DNA from: Streptomyces albicerus
Lineage (GTDB): Bacteria > Actinomycetota > Actinomycetes > Streptomycetales > Streptomycetaceae
Length of the DNA stretch: 64,000 bases
NCBI RefSeq assembly: GCF_008905045.1
Contig: NZ_VWMY01000003.1
Span: forward strand, 116,714 to 180,713
Reading direction: 5' to 3'
Part shown: positions 9,529-18,663 of the stretch, in pieces
Numbering within the stretch: the first letter of the stretch is position 1
Layout: each line of letters begins with the position of its first letter
Made by a program: the position numbers and the translations under genes
Notes under the pieces: generated by a model
What the model saw: only the letters and a program-made list of their open reading frames with translations
Databases searched by the model: none
Told to the model about the DNA's origin: nothing

Positions 9529-10392
9529 ATGAAAACAGGGCTCAGGAAGAAACTGGCCGCGTCGGCCGCGGCCACGTCCGCCCTGGCGGCGCTCGTCGTG
9601 GCCACCCCGAGCGCCGGCCACGCGGCGGCGACGCCCAGCCTGCCGGCGTTCGGCATCACGGACGACGGCACGCGGATGGCCGCGTTCAGCACCGACGACC
9701 CCGGCACGCTCAACTGGTTCAGACGCATCAACGGGCTCGTCGGCGACACCGCCGCCATCGGGATCGACTTCCGCGTCCAGAACGGACTGATGTACCTGGT
9801 CGGCAACAAGGGCGGCATCTACACGGTCAAGACCCCGCCCGCGGTCCCGGACCCGCAGGTGACCAAGGTCTCGCAGCTCAGTGTTCCGCTGCAGGGCACG
9901 AACTTCGGTGTCGACTTCAACCCCGCGGCCGACCGGTTGCGCATCATCAGCGACACCGGTCAGAACCTGGCGCACAACCTCGCCAACGGAAGCACCGCCA
10001 CGAACACCCCGCTGACCACGGACGGGGCGTCGGCCCACGGCGTCACCGCCGCCGCCTACACCAACAACGACCTGATCTCGGACACCGCGACGACGCTGTT
10101 CGACCTCAACACGACCACGGACCAGGTCGTCATCCAGTCACCGCCCGCCATGGGCCTGCTGGTCGGGACCGGCTCACTCGGCCAGAACGCCGGTGCCAAC
10201 GCCGGCTTCGACATCTTCAGCGACGTGAGCGCCGGCAAGACCATCGCGAACACGGCCTTCGCCACCTTCTTCGCGGGCACCGACACGTCGCCGAGCTTCT
10301 ACACCGTCGACGTCCTCACCGGAGCCACGTCCTTCGTGGATCAGTTCCCCGCGAACATCACCGACATCGCCGTCGCGCTCGACTCGAACTGA
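9529..10392 (+). CDS. Secreted DUF4394 domain protein
   Basis: 287 residues beginning MKTGLRKKLAASAAATSALA, a classic Sec signal peptide ending about GHAAATPS. The mature part is one DUF4394 domain, recognisable by GVDFNPAADRLRIISDTGQN and the later LFDLNTTTDQVVIQSPP; such domains are predicted beta-propeller-like and of unknown function. The ATG at 9529 is chosen because GAGAGGGAAG lies 5-12 bases upstream and because it begins the signal peptide; in-frame upstream ATGs would bury it. The gene ends just before a long perfect palindrome that should terminate it. No function can be inferred beyond an extracellular location. Confidence 0.85.
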   Translation: MKTGLRKKLAASAAATSALAALVVATPSAGHAAATPSLPAFGITDDGTRMAAFSTDDPGTLNWFRRINGLVGDTAAIGIDFRVQNGLMYLVGNKGGIYTVKTPPAVPDPQVTKVSQLSVPLQGTNFGVDFNPAADRLRIISDTGQNLAHNLANGSTATNTPLTTDGASAHGVTAAAYTNNDLISDTATTLFDLNTTTDQVVIQSPPAMGLLVGTGSLGQNAGANAGFDIFSDVSAGKTIANTAFATFFAGTDTSPSFYTVDVLTGATSFVDQFPANITDIAVALDSN

Positions 10393-10417
10393 CCGGGGCT
10401 CCCGAAGACCGCCGAAA

Positions 10418-10459
10418 GCTCGGAGGCCGTGTCGGCACGTGCCGACACGGCCTCCGAGC
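10418..10459. terminator. 42-bp perfect palindrome, bidirectional terminator
   Basis: The sequence centred between 10438 and 10439 is a perfect inverted repeat of 21 bp per arm (arms begin GCTCGGAGGCC and end GGCCTCCGAGC). It lies between the convergent DUF4394 and NlpC/P60 genes, so it can form a very stable hairpin in transcripts from either side. No T-tract follows, as is usual in Streptomyces. Confidence 0.85.
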
Positions 10460-10475
10460 GCACGGACCCGCCGAG

Positions 10476-11804
10476 TCAGGCGGGCCGTACCGCGCCGTGG
10501 ATCGCCGCCTCTCCCGCCCAGTAGATCGACTCCTCGCGTATGGAGGCTCCCGGGCTCGGTGCGTGGATCATCGTGCTGTTGCCGATGTAGAGGCCGACGT
10601 GGCCGACAGTGCCGTGGAAGAAGATCAGATCACCGAGCCGGAGGTCGGCGAGTGTGACGGCAGTGCCAGCGGTTACCTGATCAAGCACATTGCGCGGGAG
10701 CGCGACCCCGGCGGCCTTCCAGGCAGACTGGATGAGGCTGGAGCAGTCGTACGAGTCCGGTCCGGTCGCACCCCAGACGCACGGCTTGCCGATCTGTCCC
10801 CGGGCGAAGTCGATGGCCTTCGCGGCCTTCCCTCCGTACCCCGGGTCCGGCACGCCATCGGCGCGTATGGGCATGCCCGTGTCGATGGACAGGGCCGTGT
10901 CGATGGACAGGACCGTGCCGGCGGTCAGGGCCGTGTCGAGACCGGCCGGCTGGGGCTGGAGCTGAGGTTCCGGTTGCGGTTGCCACCACTGCTCCCAGGC
11001 CGGGGGGTACTCCTGTTCCACAGAGGTACGCCAGGTGCTCTCCACTCGCGGAGGCTCGATCGCAGCTACCGGCGTGCTCCGCAGTGCGGCGTGCCCGGAC
11101 AGCAGCTCACGGGCGCTGGCGAGCTTCCGCTGGATCCGCTCCTTGGAGGTCCTCAGCGACTGCTGCGGCTCGGCGACGGGCGCGGGCAGGGCCTTGGCGA
11201 TCTCCTGCCGTGGCTCGGGCACGGCGGGCAGCGCGGCGAAGGGCCCGGCAGTCAGCTCCGCCACCGGCCCAGCGGTCAGTTCCGCCACGGGTCCCGCAAC
11301 CGCCCTGGTGGCAGGCCCGGCGGTCAGTTCCAGGACGGGTTTGCCGGCCGACTCCCGGTCACGGCCGGTCGGTCGATCCCCCGGACGGCCCGCCGGGCTC
11401 TTGGGCCGGGCCTCGGCCGGGCGGCGGTCCGGCATCCTGTCGGGCGGCAGCACCGCCGGGACGATCGGGCCCAGTTGCGTGCGCCCCACGTCGAACCACT
11501 GCTTGGCGACGTCACCAAGGGTGGTACCAGTGCGCTCCGGGGCAGCATCGGTGCGCTCCGGGGCCGGGCGCCCGCGCCCGCTGTCGCGCTCCGGCTTGAC
11601 GCGGTTGCGCGGGCCGGTGGTCGTCGCACGGGTCGCGTTGTAGTTCCCGGTGGCGCTCTCAGCCTGGTCGTAGAGGCTGCTGATCCGCTGCTGGACCTCT
11701 TCGCGGCTCGGTGCGTCGCCTCCCGGGGCAGGCGTGCCGCCGCCGGCCGCGGAGAACAGGTCCACGGAGGTGGAGGCCGCCGTCGCGAGGGCAGGCCGGG
11801 TCAT
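10476..11804 (-). CDS. NlpC/P60-family peptidoglycan hydrolase with long disordered N-terminal region
   Basis: 442 residues. Roughly the first 310 are low-complexity: Pro/Ala/Arg-rich, with tandem AVAELTAGP-type repeats (AGPVAELTAGPVAELTAGPF) and a Gln/Pro stretch (WWQPQPEPQLQPQP). The C-terminal 130 residues are an NlpC/P60 cysteine peptidase: catalytic Cys in DSYDCSSLIQSAWKAAGV, His in VGHVGLYIG, third polar residue in MIHAPSPG. Such enzymes cut the D-Glu-meso-DAP (LL-DAP in Streptomyces) bond of cell-wall stem peptides. No clear signal peptide is seen at the chosen start, and no good ribosome-binding site precedes ATG 11804. The open frame continues upstream without a usable start codon, so the N-terminus is doubtful. 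Convergent with the DUF4394 gene. Confidence 0.82.
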   Translation of the reverse strand: MTRPALATAASTSVDLFSAAGGGTPAPGGDAPSREEVQQRISSLYDQAESATGNYNATRATTTGPRNRVKPERDSGRGRPAPERTDAAPERTGTTLGDVAKQWFDVGRTQLGPIVPAVLPPDRMPDRRPAEARPKSPAGRPGDRPTGRDRESAGKPVLELTAGPATRAVAGPVAELTAGPVAELTAGPFAALPAVPEPRQEIAKALPAPVAEPQQSLRTSKERIQRKLASARELLSGHAALRSTPVAAIEPPRVESTWRTSVEQEYPPAWEQWWQPQPEPQLQPQPAGLDTALTAGTVLSIDTALSIDTGMPIRADGVPDPGYGGKAAKAIDFARGQIGKPCVWGATGPDSYDCSSLIQSAWKAAGVALPRNVLDQVTAGTAVTLADLRLGDLIFFHGTVGHVGLYIGNSTMIHAPSPGASIREESIYWAGEAAIHGAVRPA

Positions 11805-12568
11805 ACCCGGGAGGCTGGTGCCTCCGGGGCGCTGGGTTCGTTCCGGCGCGATGGGAGTCGCACTCCTTCCGTGCTCCGCCTACCGAGTCAGCTGTCGGGT
11901 TCGGGCCGACGGTTCCGGAAGGTGCCCCCTACGGCCCTTGCCCTGCTGGGCGGTTGGGCCGATTCACCCCGAGGTCGGTTCGCTCCCCGGCTCCGGCTGC
12001 CGCATGGGCGCGCCGGATTCGGCGGAGGCTGCGCGACCCGGCGAGGTTCACCGGAGGGAGTCGTGCGGCCTGTCGCCAACTTAGCCAACTTGTGCGCCTC
12101 GTGTGAAGATTGAACAACGAAGTGTCCGATATACGACTGTGACCTTCGCCGTATTCGCCGGAGACAACGCCGGACGACGACATGGTCATCCGCGCCGTTC
12201 CCGAGGGTGCCCCGACGCCCTCGACCTGTTCATGGAGACCGGCTGCCGGGTCGGGCAGGCGATCGCCGGTCTCGTGTCCGTCCTCGATCCGGTCGTCGTC
12301 ACGCCGACCAGGTGGCCGACCCGATCGGCGCCGCCCACCTGGCCCGCCGCCGCTGGACACACCGACTGCCACCGACGCGAGACCAGCGCGGAGCGTCGCG
12401 GCCGGTACGACGCGGCCGAACGCCGTACGCCGTACGCCGTGGCCGTGGCCGTGGCCGTGGCCGTCAGGAGCATCCGCCGCATTCCCCAATGCCGCATCAG
12501 TTCTCGCGGCGGCCGTACTGCCGGGCACAGAGTTGATCACTGGGACGTACCTGCGTGAGGAGCCGGCC
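11805..12568. other. Intergenic region with short tandem repeat, divergent promoters expected
   Basis: This 760-bp stretch separates the divergent NlpC/P60 and phosphotransferase genes and must hold both promoters. The part around 12090-12150 is relatively AT-rich and is the best promoter candidate. At 12441-12464 there are four perfect copies of GGCCGT, preceded by GCCGTAC repeats from 12422. Open frames through it show no family features. Confidence 0.4.
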
Positions 12569-14659
12569 ATGGGCATCGACGCCGCACGGCTCGCGTGTGT
12601 GCGGCTGGACAGCGAAGCGGCTCTCGATCCGTCGCTGACGGGCTCGAAGGCGGCGAACCTGGCGCGGGCGGCCGTGGCCGGCCTTCCGGTACTGCCCGGC
12701 TTCGTGATCGTGCCGGCGCAGCTCGCCGGCGGTGCCGCGCCGAGCGGTGAGAAGGCCTTGCACCGGGCCTGGCGCGAGCTGACCCGTGAGGACAGGCGGG
12801 CGCTGGTCGTACGGTCCTCGTCGGCGCACGAGGACACCGTGGAGTCCTCCATGGCGGGCCGTTTCGAGTCGGTCCTGGACGTGCGGGGCTGGGCGGACTT
12901 CACCACCGCGGTGCACAGTGTCCTGGACTCGGCCGGGCGGGCCGGGGTACCGACCTGCGGACAGGTGCCGCGGCACGGCATGGCGGTGCTGGTGCAGCCG
13001 ATGCTCCGCGCCGTGGCGGGCGGAGTGATGTTCGGCGCGGATCCCGTCGCGGGCCGCACCGACCGCATCCTGATCAGCGCCGTGCGAGGCGGTCCGGACC
13101 AGCTGGTCAACGGCTCCAGCCTGGGGGTGCGCTATCAACTGACGCGGTACGCGCGGGTCGTCGGCACGGAACCGGACGAGCCCTGGTGCCGGCGGCTGAT
13201 AGGCAGGCGGCGGTTGACACAGCTGGTCCGGCTGGCCCGCAGGACCGAGGAGGTCTTCGGCGGACCGCAGGACCTGGAGTTCGGGTTCGACGCGGAGGGC
13301 AGGCTGTGGCTCTTCCAGGCCCGCCCCATCACGGCCATGGCGGTGCGGGCGGCGCCCGGCGCGCGGCTGCTCGGCCCGGGGCCGGTGGCGGAGACCTTCC
13401 CCGGCGTACTGCAGCCGCTGGAGGAGGACCTGTGGGTGCTGCCGATGTCGCACGGGTTGACGCTGGCCCTGGACATCGCGGGCACCGCGCCCCGGCGCAA
13501 ACTGCGCGGCCTGCCCGTGGTCACCACGGTCAACGGTCGTGCCGCGGCCGACCTGCGGCTGCTGGGTGCGGTGCCCTCCGCCCATCCCGTACTGGACTTC
13601 ATCAACCCCGCTCCCGGCGCCCGGCGCGCCTCGGCGGCCTGGCGGGTGGGTCGGCTGCGTACCGCGCTGCCGCTGCTGGCCATGGATCTGATGGCCGACG
13701 TCGACCGGGAACTCGGCGAACTCCCGGCACCGTCCGAGCTGCTCGCCGGGCAGATGCAGTCGGCCCTGGCCTGGGGGCGGGCCGTACTGTCGTCGCTGCA
13801 CGCGCAGGAGTCGCTGGCCGGAGCACTGCTCGGGCAGGGCAGCGGCGCCACCGCCGTCGGTGAGGCGCTGGCCCTGCTCGCCGAGGGGCGCCTGCGCGGG
13901 CAGACCGACGCGGAACTCCTGGCGCGGCATCCGGTACTGCTGATACTGCTGCCGCCGTCCCTCACCCACCGCGCGCATCTGCCGCAGCAGACGGGCTGGA
14001 CCGCGGTGCCCCGCGGCATCGCGATGCTGCCGGTGCGCGAGGGGCTGCGACTGCGGATCCGCTGGGTCCAGGAGATGCAGGCGAGCATGGTCCGTGAACT
14101 CGCCACCCGGCTGGAGGCCGCGGGGCTGGAGCCCGACGGACAGGCGCTGCCCCGCCTGTGCACACTGCGCTGGCACGAGCTGACCGCCGCGCTCGCCGGT
14201 GCGGGTCAGCCTGCCGACCTCGCCCGGCGCTCTCTGCGCCCGGACAGCCCCGAGCTGCCGGCCGTCTTCCGGCTCGCCGCGGACGGCAGCCCGGTCGCCG
14301 CACACCTCGGCCGCGCCGGCCCCGGGGCGGGACAGGGCGCGGGCGGCGGTTTCGGCACCGGTACCGCCTGGAACGGCCACGGCGAGCGGCCCGAGCACGC
14401 GGTCCTCGTGGTGCGGGCCCTGGATCCGGCGCTCGCCCCCGTACTGCCGGGCCTCGCCGGCCTGGTCTCCGAGACCGGCAGTGCCCTGTCCCACCTGGCG
14501 GTCCTCGCCCGTGAGTACCGGGTGCCGACCGCGGTCGGCGTACCCGACGCCGTCGAGCGGTTCCCGCCGGGCACCGAGCTGAGCGTGGACGGCGGCAGCG
14601 GCACGGTGGAGCCGTCGGCCACGGCCGTGGGAGAAGCCGGGGAGGCGCTCACGCCATGA
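12569..14659 (+). CDS. PEP-synthase/rifampin-phosphotransferase-like enzyme (ATP-grasp plus swivelling His domain)
   Basis: 696 residues. The N-terminal 260 are a PPDK/PEP-synthase ATP-binding domain: TGSKAANLARAAVAGLPVLPG, ALVVRSSSAHEDTVESSMAG, GGVMFGADPVAGRT, and LEFGFDAEGRLWLFQARPI. A 320-residue middle region (about 275-590) has no motif I recognise. The C-terminus (about 600-680) is a PEP-utilising mobile domain with phospho-accepting His in SETGSALSHLAVLAREYRVP. The PEP/pyruvate-binding TIM barrel is missing. ATP domain, substrate domain and His domain is the architecture of rifampin phosphotransferases, so ATP-dependent phosphorylation of some small molecule via phospho-His is likely; the substrate is not evident. 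Start ATG 12569 follows GTGAGGAG. Its stop overlaps the next gene by 4 bp (ATGA), implying coupling. Confidence 0.82.
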   Translation: MGIDAARLACVRLDSEAALDPSLTGSKAANLARAAVAGLPVLPGFVIVPAQLAGGAAPSGEKALHRAWRELTREDRRALVVRSSSAHEDTVESSMAGRFESVLDVRGWADFTTAVHSVLDSAGRAGVPTCGQVPRHGMAVLVQPMLRAVAGGVMFGADPVAGRTDRILISAVRGGPDQLVNGSSLGVRYQLTRYARVVGTEPDEPWCRRLIGRRRLTQLVRLARRTEEVFGGPQDLEFGFDAEGRLWLFQARPITAMAVRAAPGARLLGPGPVAETFPGVLQPLEEDLWVLPMSHGLTLALDIAGTAPRRKLRGLPVVTTVNGRAAADLRLLGAVPSAHPVLDFINPAPGARRASAAWRVGRLRTALPLLAMDLMADVDRELGELPAPSELLAGQMQSALAWGRAVLSSLHAQESLAGALLGQGSGATAVGEALALLAEGRLRGQTDAELLARHPVLLILLPPSLTHRAHLPQQTGWTAVPRGIAMLPVREGLRLRIRWVQEMQASMVRELATRLEAAGLEPDGQALPRLCTLRWHELTAALAGAGQPADLARRSLRPDSPELPAVFRLAADGSPVAAHLGRAGPGAGQGAGGGFGTGTAWNGHGERPEHAVLVVRALDPALAPVLPGLAGLVSETGSALSHLAVLAREYRVPTAVGVPDAVERFPPGTELSVDGGSGTVEPSATAVGEAGEALTP

Positions 14660-15579
14660 AGTACGTCAGCTACGTCATCGGCGGTCTCGCCGCCACGGCC
14701 GCTGCCGTCTACCTGTTCGTCTACCTCTACCGCTGGGAGTGGCAGCGCGCTCTGATCTGCGGGGTGCTCCTCCTGGTCGTGGAGGTCTTTCTCGTGGGCG
14801 CGGTGGTGCTCGCCCGCCTGAGCCGTCTGCAGCAGCAGATGACCGCCTCGGACGCCCGCGTCGAACAGGTACGCAGACACCTGGAGCAGCGGCACGAGAA
14901 CGTCCCTCAGCGGTTCCGCTGGCTGGACGCGGAGGACATCGACGGCACGCACCGCACGTACGTCTTCGTGCCCGTCCTCATGGCGGCGGGCGCTGTCCTG
15001 TCCGTCGCGGCCCTGGTCATCCAGAAGATCGCCTCCACCACCGGCCGGGCGAGCGCGGAGCGACATCTGGCCGGACGCCTGTTCCACCTGGCCGCGCCGC
15101 CGGGCGGCATCCGTGGTCCGGGCCCGGACGGTACGGTCGCCGCGCTGGAGGACTATCCGGCGGTGCCGCCCGCCCGACCGGGCCGCGCGATGGCCAAATG
15201 GGTCGGCACGGCGGCCGGGGCGGCGGTGCTGGTCCTCCTCGTGGCCTTCCTGGCGGAGACCGCGCAGACCCGCCGCGAGCAGGCACCCGACTCCGCGGCC
15301 ACCACCGTGGTCTTCCGCGTAGACGTCCGGTGGAACCAGAACGCCGCGGTGCGCGGCGTGGCGGCCCGCGAGCTGTGGGAGAGCTGCCGCCGCTCCACCA
15401 GGGGTCTGAGCGAGCACGCTCCACTGAGCTCCCTGGGCGAAGGCGTCTATGCCGGTGTGATCCGCCCCGCACTGCGCGAACACGACCTGCTACGGCTGCG
15501 CGGCTGCCTCGGCGACACGGGCGCCAACCGGGCCCTGGCGGACATCCTGGGCGAGGGCCAGGCGCCGCCCATCCGCTGA
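14656..15579 (+). CDS. Four-helix membrane protein coupled to the upstream phosphotransferase-like enzyme
   Basis: 307 residues of no family I recognise. Hydrophobic segments lie at about 5-24, 34-55, 110-130 and 185-205. Between helices 2 and 3 is a charged, coiled-coil-like stretch (LSRLQQQMTASDARVEQVRR). The C-terminal 100 residues are soluble, contain VVFRVDVRWNQNAAVRGVAA and two Cys (ESCRR, LRGCLGD), and are probably extracytoplasmic. The start ATG overlaps the stop of the preceding gene (ATGA), so the two are translationally coupled and probably act together. A role in exporting, sensing or presenting the enzyme's substrate is speculation. Confidence 0.75.
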   Translation: MKYVSYVIGGLAATAAAVYLFVYLYRWEWQRALICGVLLLVVEVFLVGAVVLARLSRLQQQMTASDARVEQVRRHLEQRHENVPQRFRWLDAEDIDGTHRTYVFVPVLMAAGAVLSVAALVIQKIASTTGRASAERHLAGRLFHLAAPPGGIRGPGPDGTVAALEDYPAVPPARPGRAMAKWVGTAAGAAVLVLLVAFLAETAQTRREQAPDSAATTVVFRVDVRWNQNAAVRGVAARELWESCRRSTRGLSEHAPLSSLGEGVYAGVIRPALREHDLLRLRGCLGDTGANRALADILGEGQAPPIR

Positions 15580-15669
15580 TCACCGCCCGCCCCGATGATC
15601 TGTGCCCTCGCTCACATCGCCCGATAACAGACGTAATGTCGGGTTAGCGTGGATTGATCCTGTGAGGTG

Positions 15670-16365
15670 ATGTCTGTGACGGCTGTGCCGTCGAAGTTCT
15701 CTGCTTCGTTTCTCCCGCTTCCCCCGTTCGTCCGTAAGACGCTGAAGGTGGCCGGCCTCTGCCTGCTCGGCTACGTCGCGCTGTGGCTGGCCGCCACCCT
15801 GGGCATGCTCGGCGTCCACGTATGGGCGGGCAAGGAGGCTCCGACCGGCACCCGGGTCGCCGGGATCAACCACTTCGAGCCGGTCGACGGCCACCTCTGG
15901 CGCGGCTCCGCGCCGCGCGAGGCCGGCTACCGGGCGCTCGCGGACCGCGGTGTACGTACCGTCGTGGACCTGCGCGCCGAAGACCTCTCGGCGAGGGCAC
16001 TCGCCGAGCCGGCCCGCGCCGGTCTCGCCTCGGTCCGCATCCCGATCAGGGATGGGCAGACCCCCACGCCCGCCCAGGTCGACACGTTCCTCAAGACGAT
16101 GAAGACCTCCGACGGGCCGGTGTTCGTGCACTGCGGCGCCGGAGTGGGCCGCACCGGCTCGATGGCCTCCGCCTACCTGGTCCGCACCGGTCAGGCCAGC
16201 TCCCAGCAGGCGGCCCTGAGGACCCTCGCGGTGGGTCCGCCCTCCATCGAGCAGGTCTATTACGTCCTGTCCTCGGACCGGCACCACTCCCAGCAGCCGC
16301 CTGCCGTCGTCGAGGGAGTCAGCCGCTTCCTCGATGCGCCCCGCCGCATCAAGGCCTCGCTGTAG
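15670..16365 (+). CDS. Membrane-anchored dual-specificity/tyrosine-type phosphatase
   Basis: About 231 residues with one N-terminal membrane helix (about 27-48, VAGLCLLGYVALWLAATLG). It is followed by a phosphatase domain with the CX5R signature VFVHCGAGVGRTGSMASAYL (catalytic Cys near residue 154) and a plausible general-acid Asp region before it (LRAEDLS, IRDGQTP). Such bacterial enzymes dephosphorylate proteins, phosphoinositides or nucleotides. With the anchor, the domain could lie outside the membrane. ATG 15670 is preferred over GTG 15667; a GAGGTG stretch overlaps. The 3' end overlaps the convergent ABC exporter gene by 17 bp. Confidence 0.85.
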   Translation: MSVTAVPSKFSASFLPLPPFVRKTLKVAGLCLLGYVALWLAATLGMLGVHVWAGKEAPTGTRVAGINHFEPVDGHLWRGSAPREAGYRALADRGVRTVVDLRAEDLSARALAEPARAGLASVRIPIRDGQTPTPAQVDTFLKTMKTSDGPVFVHCGAGVGRTGSMASAYLVRTGQASSQQAALRTLAVGPPSIEQVYYVLSSDRHHSQQPPAVVEGVSRFLDAPRRIKASL

Positions 16366-18220
16366 CGCTCCTGTCGTCCACGGAGCTCCCGTCCACGGAG
16401 TTCCCGTTGACCGAGCCGTCCTCAACCGAGCTGTCGTCGAGGAAGCCGCCCGACTGGTGCTGCCACAGCTTCGCGTAGGCGCCGTCCGACGCGAGCAGTT
16501 CCTGGTGCGTGCCCTGCTCGACGATCCGTCCGCGGTCGAGGACGACGAGCTGGTCCATGGTGGCGACCGTGCTCAGTCGGTGCGCCACCACGAGCGCCGT
16601 GCGCCCCTCCATGAGCCGCCACAGCGCCTCCTGGACGAGGATCTCGCTCTCGGAGTCCAGCGCGCTGGTCGCCTCGTCGAGCAGCAGGATCGGCGCGTCG
16701 CGCAGGATCGCCCTGGCGAGGGCGACCCGCTGGCGCTGTCCGCCGGACAGCTTCACACCGCGCTCGCCCACCATGGTGTCGAAGCCGTCCGGCAGCGCGT
16801 CGGCGAACTCCGTGACGTGCGCCGCCTCGGCCGCGCGGTGGATCTCCGCGTCGGTGGCGTCCGGCCGGGCGAAGGCGATGTTGTCCCGCAGCGTCCGGTG
16901 GAACATCGCCGGGTCCTGCGGCACGTAGGCGATCAGGCTGCGCAGGTCGGCCTGGCGCAGCCTGGTGATGTCCTGTCCCCCGATGAGGATCCGGCCGGCG
17001 TCGATGTCCGTCATCCGCAGCAGCAGCCGGCTGAGCGTGGTCTTGCCGCCGCCGGACCTGCCGACGAGACCGATCTTCGTTCCGCTGGGCACAGCCAGGT
17101 CGAGGCCCTCGAAGAGTGGCTCCGCGCCCGCGTGGGCGAAGGTCACGTCCTCGAAGCGGACGTCGGCGGCCCCGGGCAGCAGCGGCTCCGGTGAGGCCGG
17201 GTCGAGCACGGTCGGCGGCGTCAGCAGCAGTTCGGTGAACTGCGCGGCCTCCGTCATCGAGCTCTCCAGTCGGCGGTAGATCTGGTTGAACTCGAACATG
17301 ATCCGCGTCGCGTTGGTGTAGTACGTGAAGGCGACCACGACCGCCTCCACGCCGAGACTGCCCCCGCCGAGCGCGACCGCGAGCAGCAGGCCCAGCGCGT
17401 TGGTCAGTACGGACATCGGCGCGACCAGCGTATCGATGCGCAGGTTGCCGTAGTCCCACGACCTCAGCGTGAGCCGCCGCGACTCCGCGACGCGGGACCG
17501 GTGCTCCGCGGCCTCGCGTTCCTCGGCGGCGAACGCCCGGACCGTGTCCATGTTCATCAGGCTGTCGGCGACATGGCCCGACACCCGGGCGATCGCCTCC
17601 TCGCGCTGATCGACGAGCGCCTGGCGGCGGCGGATGAGGGGAACCACGCACAGCGCCGTCACCGCGATCATCGCCAGGAGCCCGACCACGAGCAGCGGCT
17701 CGTAACGCCACAGCACCACCGACCCGAACACCAGCGGCACGAAGCTGCCCACGACCTGGAACGTCATCGTGTCGACGAACTCCTCGAAGCGGGACGCGAA
17801 GCTCAGGACCCGCTTGGTCAGGGCCCCGGCGAAGTTGTCGTGGAAGAACGCGGCGTCCTTGGCGAACAGCTCGTCCATGCCGATCACGTACAGATGCTCG
17901 ATGCTGCGGGCGGCAAGGCGGTTCAGACAGTGCAGGCCGATGCGCCACAGCGCCTCCGCGAGCAGCAGGATGCCGGCGAAGCCGAGGACGTAGGGCAGCG
18001 TCGAGCCGATGGCGATACCGGCGTCGTCGGCGATGCGGCCGACGAGCTTCGCGACGACCAACGGCGCGATGTAGTTGATGCCGATGTTGCCCAGCGCCGG
18101 CAGCAGCATCGCGGGCACCGCCAGCCGCCGCAGCCGGGCCAACTCCCGTGTGTAGTAACGAAGTGCGAGGAGCACCGAGCCCCTGCCCGGCGAAACCTCG
18201 CGCGATTCAGGCAATCCCAT
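16349..18220 (-). CDS. ABC exporter, fused permease and ATPase
   Basis: About 623 residues. N-terminal type I exporter transmembrane domain (six helices within about 30-315), then an ATPase with Walker A GLVGRSGGGKTTLSRLLL, Q-loop YVPQDP, signature [17 protein letters not shown], Walker B ILLLDEATSALD and H-loop VVAHRLSTVA, all intact. It should work as a homodimer exporting a lipid, drug or peptide. The start at ATG 18220 is chosen because AGGGTTGGG precedes it and the protein is hydrophobic shortly afterwards; the longer frame adds an Arg/Ser-rich stretch unlike the family. The C-terminus carries an odd Ser/Asp/Val repeat tail (SVEDGSVNGNSVDGSSVDD), encoded by degenerate 15-bp DNA repeats at about 16378-16440. 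Confidence 0.9.
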   Translation of the reverse strand: MGLPESREVSPGRGSVLLALRYYTRELARLRRLAVPAMLLPALGNIGINYIAPLVVAKLVGRIADDAGIAIGSTLPYVLGFAGILLLAEALWRIGLHCLNRLAARSIEHLYVIGMDELFAKDAAFFHDNFAGALTKRVLSFASRFEEFVDTMTFQVVGSFVPLVFGSVVLWRYEPLLVVGLLAMIAVTALCVVPLIRRRQALVDQREEAIARVSGHVADSLMNMDTVRAFAAEEREAAEHRSRVAESRRLTLRSWDYGNLRIDTLVAPMSVLTNALGLLLAVALGGGSLGVEAVVVAFTYYTNATRIMFEFNQIYRRLESSMTEAAQFTELLLTPPTVLDPASPEPLLPGAADVRFEDVTFAHAGAEPLFEGLDLAVPSGTKIGLVGRSGGGKTTLSRLLLRMTDIDAGRILIGGQDITRLRQADLRSLIAYVPQDPAMFHRTLRDNIAFARPDATDAEIHRAAEAAHVTEFADALPDGFDTMVGERGVKLSGGQRQRVALARAILRDAPILLLDEATSALDSESEILVQEALWRLMEGRTALVVAHRLSTVATMDQLVVLDRGRIVEQGTHQELLASDGAYAKLWQHQSGGFLDDSSVEDGSVNGNSVDGSSVDDRSATARP

Positions 18221-18663
18221 CCCAACCCTGTGTTGTTGTCGTAAGGCAGCCCGCCGCGTGCTTCTCCGGGGAGATGCCGTTGTCCTGGTGGCCGTGCGGG
18301 AACTTCGATTCGAGTGAGTGCCCTCGCTCGCGTCGTCCTCCGACAGGCGAGGCACAAGGACGGAGCCCCGCGGCTCGCGCCGACACCGACGTGCGAGTCG
18401 CGCGTACGGACAGGGCAGAAAGGGAAGTGTCCCGCGACGGCACCCGAGGAGTCCAAGCGTTTTCCGGGCCGACGGCCCGTCAAGTCGTCGTGATTGATGC
18501 CGAGTTCACGCAGTCCGGATGATGATCGGCGCGGGTCGGCTCGCGCGGCCGGTCGCAGAGACGGGCTGCGTTCTCCGCCGTCGAACACGGATCAGGACAG
18601 ACACAGATCAGGACAGACGCAGATCAGGACACTGGAGCCTCGGCAGGGGATCCTGGAGTCAGG
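18221..18663. other. Intergenic region with 16-bp tandem repeats
   Basis: No convincing gene in 440 bp between divergent transcription units. At 18590-18637 there are two near-identical copies of a 16-bp unit (GATCAGGACAGACACA, one base different in the second) plus a partial third, ending 27 bp before the start of the CPBP gene. They could be regulator sites or slipped repeats. Confidence 0.5.

Noticed and set aside
9420..12113. An 897-codon plus-strand frame over the DUF4394 and NlpC/P60 genes
   Set aside because: It overlaps a gene with a signal peptide in another frame and then runs antisense to the NlpC/P60 catalytic domain; low-complexity composition.
12422..12464. CRISPR-like short repeats near 12430
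   Set aside because: The units are 6-7 bp with no spacers, a simple tandem repeat. No CRISPR array is present in the window.
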